From Candidatus Aegiribacteria sp. (GTDB taxonomy: Bacteria; Fermentibacterota; Fermentibacteria; Fermentibacterales; Fermentibacteraceae): DNA of 7,519 nt. The notes under the pieces were generated by a model, which saw only the letters and a program-made list of their open reading frames with translations, did no database searches and was not told where the DNA came from. Position 1 is the stretch's first letter. The number at the start of each line of letters is the position of its first letter. The translations under genes and the position numbers were made by a program. Where the stretch lies: positions 1 to 7,519 of the forward strand of contig JAIOSX010000218.1 in NCBI GenBank assembly GCA_021107345.1, given 5' to 3'. Positions 1-5,820 of the stretch are shown one piece after another.

Positions 1-1
1 A

Positions 2-1543
2 AGAGACCTTCGGCTGGTACTGAAAGCCGGCTCCCTGCCAGCGGAGCTTGTAATCGCGGAAGAACAGACCATAGGGCCAAGTCTGGGCCAGCGGTCCATC
101 AACAGAGGCATGATAGCGGGAATAATCGCGATGTGCCTGATTGCTGCCTTCATTATCATCTATTACGGAACCGGTGGTGTCGTAGCGATTATGGCACTGA
201 TCTTCGATCTGCTTATCATAATGGGCGTTCTCAGTTTCCCCGGCCCCCTGGCACAGATAGGGTTGAAAGGCCTTAATGCAACCCTTACGCTGCCGGGAAT
301 AGCGGGAATCATCCTGACCATCGGTATGGCAGTTGATGCCAGTGTTCTCATATACGAGAGGATCAGGGAAGAAAAGAGAGCCGGCAAGGGTATAAGGGCA
401 GCCGTAAGATCAGGATATTCAAGAGCCTTCATTACTATCTTCGACGCTAACATCACCACTCTGATCACAGCTCTGGTGCTGTACAAATTTGGAACCGGTC
501 CCATAAAGGGGTTCGCTGTTACTCTCTCTATAGGTATTCTGGCCAGTATGTTCTGTTCCCTTGTCTTCTCAAGAGCTTTTATCGAACTCCTCCTCAGGAA
601 CAAGAAAAGAATGACACTCAGTTTCGGGAGATGGTCCATTCTGGGAGAAAGACACTTCTCTTTTGTTGAAATGCGGAAGAAGACATATATCATTTCCGCC
701 GCAGTTATTCTCATAGGAGCAGGTGCATTCTTCATCAACGGCGGCCTTGACCTTTCAATTGATTTCACAGGAGGTCTTGAGACGAACGTGGTCAGCAATA
801 TCGCCACAAGTACGGCGGAACTGAAAGACGCTCTGGAGAATGACGGTCTTTCAGATGTTCAGGTCCAGAAACTCATGGACTACAGAGGAGAAGGAGCCGC
901 TGCGTTCGTTGTTCGGACGTCGGAAATAGACAAGGATGTTGTCTACACATCTCTGGAGGAGAACGGATGTATCCCCATGGAGTTGGAAGCCGATTCCGAA
1001 GGGCTTTCCTTTATCAAACAGATCGGCCCCAGGGTTGGAGAAGAGCTCAAATCAAAAGCTCTTAATGCCATCTTCATGGCCATGATCTTCATAATCCTGT
1101 ATGTCTGGTACAGGTTCCAGTTCAAGTGGGGGGTAGCGGCGGTGGCAGCCCTGGCTCACGACACGATTATAACCATCGGTCTCCTTGCGCTTATCAGGCT
1201 TGATATATCACTGACCATCATCGCCGCGATTCTGACGATAGTGGGTTATTCCATCAACGACACAATAGTTGTCTTCGACAGGATCCGAGAAGACAGGAGG
1301 CTCAGGAAGGGCAAGACCCTGGCGGAGACGGTGAACATCTCCATAAACGAAGTTCTGAGCAGAACGATAGTAACATCTCTTACAACTTTCATGGCCGCCT
1401 TCATACTCTTCATTATATCAGGCGGAGTGCTGGCAAACTTCGCTCTTACACTGATGATCGGTATAATCGTGGGAACCTACTCTTCCATATTCATTGCAAG
1501 CCCGATACTTGTCGACTGGCACGCGAAGCTGAAGAAGAAGTAG
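2..1543 (+). CDS. secDF: Fused protein-export membrane protein SecDF, 5'-truncated by window edge
   Basis: This is the C-terminal 513 residues of a SecD-SecF fusion, the accessory part of the Sec translocon that uses the proton-motive force to pull exported proteins across the inner membrane. The reading frame is open from base 2, so the start lies outside the window. The visible part begins in the end of the SecD periplasmic P1 region (EEQTIGPSLG, just before TM2). SecD helices 2-6 follow, including the conserved GMAVDASVLIYERIREE segment at bases 326-376. A short basic linker leads into SecF: a membrane segment, the hallmark IDFTGG (bases 760-777), a small periplasmic domain, and helices ending with VGYSINDTIVVFDRIRED. 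Fusion into one chain is usual in Bacteroidota and Bacillus, whereas E. coli has two genes. The usual Asn after the TM4 Asp (DAN) is Ser here. The frame is intact to the TAG stop, followed by a hairpin terminator. Confidence 0.96.
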   Translation, partial: RDLRLVLKAGSLPAELVIAEEQTIGPSLGQRSINRGMIAGIIAMCLIAAFIIIYYGTGGVVAIMALIFDLLIIMGVLSFPGPLAQIGLKGLNATLTLPGIAGIILTIGMAVDASVLIYERIREEKRAGKGIRAAVRSGYSRAFITIFDANITTLITALVLYKFGTGPIKGFAVTLSIGILASMFCSLVFSRAFIELLLRNKKRMTLSFGRWSILGERHFSFVEMRKKTYIISAAVILIGAGAFFINGGLDLSIDFTGGLETNVVSNIATSTAELKDALENDGLSDVQVQKLMDYRGEGAAAFVVRTSEIDKDVVYTSLEENGCIPMELEADSEGLSFIKQIGPRVGEELKSKALNAIFMAMIFIILYVWYRFQFKWGVAAVAALAHDTIITIGLLALIRLDISLTIIAAILTIVGYSINDTIVVFDRIREDRRLRKGKTLAETVNISINEVLSRTIVTSLTTFMAAFILFIISGGVLANFALTLMIGIIVGTYSSIFIASPILVDWHAKLKKK

Positions 1544-1571
1544 AACACAGGCGCACTAATGATACAGTCAG

Positions 1572-1597
1572 GCGGAACGGGCATAAACCCGTTCCGC
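1572..1597 (+). terminator. Hairpin terminator after secDF
   Basis: A perfect 10-bp GC-rich stem (arms 1572-1581 and 1588-1597) closes a 6-base loop 28 bases after the secDF stop. It is followed by a short, imperfect T-rich stretch (TGTCCTTTGTG). The form fits a Rho-independent terminator, but the weak T-tract makes its efficiency uncertain. Confidence 0.7.
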
Positions 1598-1695
1598 TGT
1601 CCTTTGTGCGGCATTCTGATCCCCTCCCGGGCAGGAGATATCTTTCAGCAAAAGATGCGTTTCATAACAGGCTATCACTTTAACAGAACGATAGC

Positions 1696-1725
1696 TTGAC
1701 GTTACTGAAATAATCGTTGCATATT
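1696..1725 (+). promoter_or_regulatory. Putative sigma70-like promoter for the secreted acidic protein gene
   Basis: TTGACG (1696-1701, 5 of 6 to consensus) is followed after 18 bases by CATATT (1720-1725, 4 of 6). Transcription would begin near 1732, giving a leader of about 45 bases before the ATG at 1779. The upstream terminator at 1572-1597 argues that the downstream gene needs its own promoter. A 6-bp inverted repeat (GCTATC 1671-1676 / GATAGC 1690-1695) abuts the -35 and could be an operator, though it is short. The -10 match is modest. Confidence 0.45.
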
Positions 1726-1778
1726 TATGCTGTCCGTGTTACTCATTTGTACAGAATCACAGAGAAAGGAAAAGAACC

Positions 1779-2384
1779 ATGAAAATGTTACAATTTTCAA
1801 TAATTGTTTGCCTGGCTGCCTTTGCTTCTGCAGATGTCATTATCGATGAGGATTTCGAGGGAGCCGTGCTTCCCGTTAACTGGCAGGTCTGGCAGGAAGG
1901 TGACCCCGGAGCTACGGAATGGGAAATCTGTTTCGTAGGACAGTATACATATATGCCCGACCCCGCTCATTCAGGTACGCATTATGCATGGCATGATGAT
2001 GATGGCTCCGATTACTCCGATAGCTGGATTGTTACCGATACCTATGATTTCAGTTCTTATACTGAAGTATACTCCTCTTTCTGGCGCTATTTCAAGTATG
2101 AGTCTTACTATAACTATTCCGGATTCTGGTACTCAACTGACCCAAGCCCGGGATCATCAGCTGATTTTATAGAACTGTTTGAACTCGGACCCGTTCATGT
2201 TGATGAATGGTGGGAATTCGCCACCGACATCTCCACTGAATGTGCCGGTCAGGCAAATGTAACATTCGCATGGGTATACCATGGATATTATGATCACGCC
2301 GAAGCAATTGACGACGTCTTTATAGAAGCTATATCAACCTCTCTTGATCAGAATACATGGGGCGCGATCAAGTCAACTTTCTAG
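1779..2384 (+). CDS. Small secreted, acidic, aromatic-rich beta-sandwich protein (choice-of-anchor J / cleaved-adhesin-like)
   Basis: A 201-residue exported protein of unknown exact function. A Sec signal peptide (residues 1-18, hydrophobic core, ASA cleavage site) leads into a mature chain opening with IIDEDFEG and closing with an AIDDVFIEA strand. The DFEG opening, the SGTHYAW and SDSWIVT segments and the IDDV strand are the usual pattern of choice-of-anchor J / cleaved-adhesin (MAM-like) carbohydrate-binding sandwich domains, so a surface or secreted binding role is inferred. The mature part has 34 Asp/Glu against 3 Lys/Arg and many Trp and Tyr. The last residues, LDQNTWGAIKSTF, form a short tail outside the domain that may be a sorting or anchoring tag. 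AAAGGA at 1765-1770, 8 bases before the ATG, sets the start. The gene stands alone between a promoter and a strong hairpin. Domain assignment is by pattern only. Confidence 0.85.
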   Translation: MKMLQFSIIVCLAAFASADVIIDEDFEGAVLPVNWQVWQEGDPGATEWEICFVGQYTYMPDPAHSGTHYAWHDDDGSDYSDSWIVTDTYDFSSYTEVYSSFWRYFKYESYYNYSGFWYSTDPSPGSSADFIELFELGPVHVDEWWEFATDISTECAGQANVTFAWVYHGYYDHAEAIDDVFIEAISTSLDQNTWGAIKSTF

Positions 2385-2408
2385 CAACTGCTGACAGTCG
2401 GTCAAATT

Positions 2409-2443
2409 AAGTGGCAAACACTGATTAAAGGTGTTTGCCACTT
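2409..2443. terminator. Perfect 13-bp hairpin between convergent genes, probably bidirectional
   Basis: Arms 2409-2421 and 2431-2443 (AAGTGGCAAACAC and its exact complement) enclose a 9-base loop. The hairpin starts 24 bases after the plus-strand stop at 2384 and lies about 80 bases past the minus-strand kinase stop at 2526. The outer AA/TT pairs supply a short U-run on either strand, but neither side has a long T-tract. It is the only strong hairpin in this gap, so it probably ends both transcripts. Confidence 0.75.
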
Positions 2444-2525
2444 TACATATATACTCTTCTGTATCGAATCGAAACCAGATCTTCCCGGAAAGGCAGAGGA
2501 TTAAGCCCCCGGAGAAATAAGGATA

Positions 2526-3749
2526 TTAATCTGATCCCAGTTCGATAACGGCTTCGGCACCGCCAAGCTCTTTGCTTGAACTGAACAGGAGTTTTCCTCC
2601 GTGAAGGGAGATTATCCTTCCGGCTATTGCCAGCCCCAGACCGGTTCCTTTGCTTGAGTGCCCCTTGGTGAAAGGCTCTCCAAGCTTGTCAAATATCTTG
2701 GAGTCGTAGCCTGTGCCGTCGTCAGCAACCGAAACCCGCATTATGCAGGTGGAATCATCTCCGGAGATATCAACTATCACTTTCGATTCAGCGTAGTTCA
2801 CCGCATTACGCACCAGGTTTCCAACAGCCCTGCTGATAAGAGAGACATTTCCTTTGCAGTTTCCGCTGCCCCGAAGCTTGATCTCTACGTCATCCCTGGG
2901 CCAGGATTCAGCCAGTACTATCTCACGGCAGATCACTTCAAGGTCTATATACTCAAGATTCAAACTGCTTTCTCTTCTGAGTTTGTTGAAATCCAGAAGT
3001 TCCGTGATAAGACCGTCCAGAGCTATTAGATCCTTCTCCATTCTATCGATCTTCGTAAGGTTTCCCTCACGGGAATCCTCCTTGATGAGTTCAAGGGCCA
3101 GCCTCATACGAGCCATTGGTGTACGCAGTTCATGCGCAACGATTCCAAGAAGTTCCTGATGTGATTCGACAAGGGATTTTATCTGTTCCGCCATGATGTT
3201 GAACGTTCTGCCGACATCATCAAGAAGATCTCCTTTTTCCCTGATCTGAAGCTTGATTCCCAGATTTCCAGAGCCTAATTCCGAAGCGACCCACTGAAGT
3301 TTTGACAGCCTCTTTCTCACTGGCCTTAGGGCTATGAATAGAACCAGTCCCTCCATTACAAGCAGTACCAGTACTATCAGCCAGAAGCCCTTTCTCCAAA
3401 AACTCCCAGTGCTTCCACGAGGGTCTCCCGAAATATCTATCCTCAGGGGATAGTCCCACGGCAGACCGGGGAGGGCAAAGAACCCTTCCTGTGGATGAAT
3501 ACGGCTGGGGTGTCCAACGTTGGGATATACCCTTACTTCAAGGTTCATTGATTCCGCAACAGCAATGATGGAATCCCTCTCGGGAGGAGGTTGGTATTCA
3601 AGCAGCCAGACCCTGAATTCTTCCACACTGACTCTGTAAGCTCTTATTTGTGCGGGGATGATTCTCATTACCGCAAGAACCGAGATGATAAGGGTCATGA
3701 CAACACAGATGGCCAGGGGAAGGTAGATCTTAAGGAAAAGTTTTCTCAT
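2526..3749 (-). CDS. HAMP-containing sensor histidine kinase
   Basis: A 407-residue inner-membrane sensor kinase that would autophosphorylate and pass phosphate to the regulator encoded just upstream. TM1 is at about 9-31, a periplasmic sensor of about 90 residues (32-121) matches nothing I recognise, and TM2 is at about 122-142. A HAMP linker (about 140-193, with the typical Pro at 143) follows. The HisKA helix has the phospho-accepting His206 in VAHELRTP. The ATPase part shows the N-box NLVRNAVNYA (Asn311, Asn315), the G1 box VADDGTGYD (Asp343), the F-box Phe360 and the G2 box GTGLGLA (368-374). All catalytic motifs are intact and the layout matches CpxA/RstB-like kinases. The ATG overlaps the regulator stop by one base (TGATG) and has a strong AGGAGG seven bases upstream, so the two are co-transcribed and probably translationally coupled. 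The stimulus is unknown. Confidence 0.95.
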   Translation of the reverse strand: MRKLFLKIYLPLAICVVMTLIISVLAVMRIIPAQIRAYRVSVEEFRVWLLEYQPPPERDSIIAVAESMNLEVRVYPNVGHPSRIHPQEGFFALPGLPWDYPLRIDISGDPRGSTGSFWRKGFWLIVLVLLVMEGLVLFIALRPVRKRLSKLQWVASELGSGNLGIKLQIREKGDLLDDVGRTFNIMAEQIKSLVESHQELLGIVAHELRTPMARMRLALELIKEDSREGNLTKIDRMEKDLIALDGLITELLDFNKLRRESSLNLEYIDLEVICREIVLAESWPRDDVEIKLRGSGNCKGNVSLISRAVGNLVRNAVNYAESKVIVDISGDDSTCIMRVSVADDGTGYDSKIFDKLGEPFTKGHSSKGTGLGLAIAGRIISLHGGKLLFSSSKELGGAEAVIELGSD

Positions 3750-4441
3750 CAGGATTCCTCCTGCAAGACCATAAGATATCCCACTCCCCGAACCGTTTTA
3801 ATAAGTTCACCCGTAGAGGAATCTCCAAGTTTCCTGCGCAGGCGGGAAACAATAACATCCACTGTTCTGTCAAATGAATGAAAACTGATTCCTCTCAGCT
3901 CTTCAATAAGTAGGCTCCTTTCCTGTACCCTCCCCGCCCTTCTCGCAAGAAGAACAAGAAGGTCGAACTCGGTAGTTGTCAGGTCAACGGGATTACCATC
4001 CATCGTAACTTCCCGGGAGGGTACGTTGATATGGAGGTTACCCCTTCGTAGAATTTCCGCCTTCTCATCTGCGGACCCTCTTCTAAGCAGGGCTCTGATC
4101 CTCGCAAGAAGGACTCTGGGGCTTACCGGTTTCCCGACGTAATCGTCTGCCCCGACCTCCAGCCCGACAACAATATCAGCGTCATCCTTCATGGCCGTGA
4201 GCATGAGAACAGGCCCTCTCCAGGAAGCCCTGAGTTCCCTGCAGATATCCAGACCACTGGCATCCGGAAGCATAAGATCCAGTATCACAAGGTCAGGATT
4301 AGTCTCCAGAACGATCTCGAGTGTTCTGGAACCTTTATGAAGAAGGCTGACTATGAATCCGTGTCGCTGGAGGTATTCCTGCAGGAGAGACGCAAGGGAT
4401 TCGTCATCTTCCACAATCAGAAGCTTATTTTTACTGCACAA
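3749..4441 (-). CDS. OmpR/PhoB-family response regulator
   Basis: A DNA-binding response regulator, the cognate partner of the kinase gene that overlaps its stop (TGATG). With the start chosen here it has 230 residues, normal for the family. The receiver domain opens with KLLIVEDDE (acidic pocket) and carries the phospho-acceptor Asp in DLVILDLMLPD (Asp55), the switch Thr in MLTA (Thr82) and the invariant Lys in GKP (Lys104). A winged-helix domain follows, with the TTTEFDLL strand-helix start, the recognition helix DRTVDVIVSRLRRKL and the wing KTVRGVGYLM. Start choice: the frame stays open to a TTG at 4471 and has an ATG at 4459, but neither has a ribosome binding site. The TTG at 4441 has GAAAGG six bases upstream and gives the usual short N-terminus before the first strand. 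The predicted transcription start near 4475 also disfavours 4471. Confidence 0.94.
   Translation of the reverse strand: MCSKNKLLIVEDDESLASLLQEYLQRHGFIVSLLHKGSRTLEIVLETNPDLVILDLMLPDASGLDICRELRASWRGPVLMLTAMKDDADIVVGLEVGADDYVGKPVSPRVLLARIRALLRRGSADEKAEILRRGNLHINVPSREVTMDGNPVDLTTTEFDLLVLLARRAGRVQERSLLIEELRGISFHSFDRTVDVIVSRLRRKLGDSSTGELIKTVRGVGYLMVLQEES
3750..3763 (-). promoter_or_regulatory. Ribosome binding site of the kinase gene, inside a small hairpin
   Basis: On the minus strand, AGGAGG (3762-3757) lies 7 bases before the kinase ATG. It is partly enclosed by a 5-bp stem (CAGGA 3763-3759 with TCCTG 3754-3750) capped by a GGAA, GNRA-type loop. Ribosomes finishing the regulator gene would open this stem, which suits translational coupling. 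The stem is short, so its effect is inferred. Confidence 0.5.
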
Positions 4442-4447
4442 TGCATA

Positions 4448-4453
4448 CCTTTC
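4448..4453 (-). promoter_or_regulatory. Ribosome binding site deciding a TTG start for the response regulator
   Basis: On the minus strand GAAAGG occupies 4453-4448, six bases before TTG 4441-4439. The competing upstream starts (ATG 4459, TTG 4471) have no purine-rich box at a useful distance. Confidence 0.5.
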
Positions 4454-4458
4454 GATCA

Positions 4459-4486
4459 TTGACAGATACAAAACTTATTCTATTCT
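4459..4486 (+). promoter_or_regulatory. Putative sigma70-like promoter for the exported protein gene at 4535
   Basis: A perfect consensus TTGACA (4459-4464) is followed after 16 bases by TATTCT (4481-4486, 4 of 6). The start would be near 4493, leaving a leader of about 42 bases that contains GAAGGA (4521-4526) ahead of the ATG. The -10 shares five bases with that of the opposing promoter. Confidence 0.55.
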
Positions 4487-4490
4487 ATTG
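4476..4490. repeat. Tandem pentamer TATTC-TATTC-TATTG in the divergent promoter region
   Basis: Two exact copies and one near copy of TATTC (4476-4480, 4481-4485, 4486-4490) run through the overlapping -10 elements. They supply several alternative -10-like hexamers on both strands. Whether they also form a protein-binding site is unknown; a 5-base period is shorter than the 10-11 bases usual for OmpR-family direct repeats. Confidence 0.6.
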
Positions 4491-4510
4491 TGAAACCGTA
4501 AACATGCCAA
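4482..4510 (-). promoter_or_regulatory. Sigma70-like promoter for the regulator-kinase operon
   Basis: Read on the minus strand, TTGGCA (4510-4505, 5 of 6) is followed after exactly 17 bases by TAGAAT (4487-4482, 5 of 6). Transcription would begin near 4475, about 34 bases before the preferred TTG start at 4441. This is the best-matching promoter in the window. Confidence 0.65.
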
Positions 4511-4534
4511 TCACGAAAAAGAAGGACAGTCAAT

Positions 4535-5086
4535 ATGCTTACAGCGCTTATAATAGTTTCTCTTTCCCTTACGGGTTCCGAACAGACTGAGCCGATGTAC
4601 GTTCTTGAATATCCTGGAATAGCATTCGGCTGGCTCCCTGATGAAATGAATCCGCCTGTAGAAGGAACATTAACAGATGAAGCCGGTGTCATAACAAGCG
4701 GTCCAAACGTAACCGGGGCTGAATATCAGCTGCATTACTGGAAGGAAGAGCTTGAACCCAACACCAGAAAGGACGAATGGCTCGCTGCAAGATTCCGTAA
4801 TATTATCTCACCCGACATTTTCCCATCCCTTATCATCAGTGCCCCGGAATGGATGGAAGGAAGCACCTACTCTCCCTTCTGGGAATCCCGTTCAGTAGGC
4901 CTTGTCCCGGTGCTGAATTTCAACATGATAAACAACAGAGGAGAAATCCTCAGCAAGGGAGTGGCCTGTGCTGTATTCTCCGAGGATCACTCGATACTCT
5001 TCTATTTCATTACACCAGCCACCGGTTCTACTGATGTTAGAACCGGATTCAATTACATAATTTCACATATGTACCTTACAGAATAG
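4535..5086 (+). CDS. Exported protein of unknown function, divergent from the two-component operon
   Basis: A 183-residue protein I do not recognise. The N-terminus is a hydrophobic stretch (residues 1-13, ending at a TGSE turn) consistent with a short Sec signal, although no Lys or Arg precedes the core. No other standard start codon exists in frame before the TAA at 4499-4501, and GAAGGA at 4521-4526 fits the ATG, so the start is firm. The mature part has mixed alpha/beta character, with a YWKEELEP segment, one Cys (145) and hydrophobic strands such as SILFYFITP near the end. It is transcribed divergently from the regulator-kinase operon through an overlapping promoter pair, and its stop lies 8 bases from the stop of the ABC permease on the other strand. 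A role as a regulator target or as a signal-sensing accessory is possible from position only. Confidence 0.8.
   Translation: MLTALIIVSLSLTGSEQTEPMYVLEYPGIAFGWLPDEMNPPVEGTLTDEAGVITSGPNVTGAEYQLHYWKEELEPNTRKDEWLAARFRNIISPDIFPSLIISAPEWMEGSTYSPFWESRSVGLVPVLNFNMINNRGEILSKGVACAVFSEDHSILFYFITPATGSTDVRTGFNYIISHMYLTE
5022..5046. other. Perfect 9-bp inverted repeat at the 3' end of the exported protein gene
   Basis: CCGGTTCTA (5022-5030) and its exact complement TAGAACCGG (5038-5046) enclose a 7-base loop, inside the coding sequence and about 40 bases before its stop. It also lies about 50 bases beyond the stop of the minus-strand permease. The two genes converge with only 8 bases between them and no other hairpin is present, so this could terminate the ABC operon. 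Neither side has a proper T-tract. Confidence 0.4.
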
Positions 5087-5094
5087 TAATGCGA

Positions 5095-5820
5095 TTACCT
5101 TCTTCTTGATCCTATACCGTAAAGAAATCTGCCAAGTATAAGAACAACGGTTGAGTGTAAGATAAGGATTACCATCTGAATAAGGGCCTGCGGATACATA
5201 AGCCCCATAGTCATTGCTCTTCCAACAGGAGGAATGACAGCGTAAAGCCATTCCGGCAGTCTGGTAATCGGAAGTCCGGTCAAGAAACCAAGAAACAACA
5301 GTGCGGTGAAGAACAAAGAGCCTGCGGTTCCCGTTGTGAGTATACCCAGAAAAGCTCCCATGGATACTGCCCAGACCACAGGTATGTAGGATTCAGCGGC
5401 AATCTGGAAAACAGGGAATCTCCCTGATTCGGGAAGAGCGGCTACCACTGCTCCTGTTATAAGTATGAAAATAACTGTTACAACGGAGAGTACCGCAAGA
5501 TAAGGCCCCCAGAAACCAGAGGCTTTACTGACAGGAAGCGCCAGAGAGTTTCTGAACCAGCTGGATTCCCACATTCCTGAAAAAAACAGGCAGGACTTGA
5601 TCCCTGCAATGAGTGTAAGGAGAAGGGAACCATTCCAGATAGCAAGTACGGTCCTCTGTTCCAGGGTGAAAATTCCTGTTATACCGTGAGCGGACAGGTA
5701 TGCTTCAGCGTAAACCATCAAAGCCAGCATGGGCGGTAGAAGAAGATATGGACCAATCCACTTTGTCTTGAGAAGAATTATAATGCTCTCCCTGAAATAA
5801 TACGTATTCCTGCCTTTCAT
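5095..5820 (-). CDS. ABC-2-type membrane permease subunit
   Basis: A 241-residue polytopic membrane protein with about six predicted helices (roughly 22-42, 58-78, 105-129, 146-164, 166-184, 214-234). After helix 2 there is a segment rich in Trp, Phe and Ser leading to SLALPVSKASGFWGPY. This resembles the 'LPVS/R' coupling stretch seen in ABC-2 exporter permeases before helix 3. The ATG overlaps the ATPase stop by four bases (ATGA) and has only a weak ribosome binding site, so translation is probably coupled to that of the ATPase. Together they would form an exporter; with one permease gene, it would be a homodimer unless another partner lies elsewhere. The substrate cannot be told from sequence. 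The assignment rests on topology and on pairing with the ATPase; a general six-helix membrane protein is the alternative. Confidence 0.82.
   Translation of the reverse strand: MKGRNTYYFRESIIILLKTKWIGPYLLLPPMLALMVYAEAYLSAHGITGIFTLEQRTVLAIWNGSLLLTLIAGIKSCLFFSGMWESSWFRNSLALPVSKASGFWGPYLAVLSVVTVIFILITGAVVAALPESGRFPVFQIAAESYIPVVWAVSMGAFLGILTTGTAGSLFFTALLFLGFLTGLPITRLPEWLYAVIPPVGRAMTMGLMYPQALIQMVILILHSTVVLILGRFLYGIGSRRR

Noticed and set aside
163..807. Long open frame (214 codons) on the minus strand
   Set aside because: Lies wholly antisense to the clear SecDF coding sequence; its translation is Arg/Pro/Ile-rich with no domain pattern, a shadow of the real gene.
2658..3159. Plus-strand open frames of about 100-120 codons
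   Set aside because: Antisense to the histidine kinase, whose motifs are all intact; no ribosome binding site and no plausible protein pattern.
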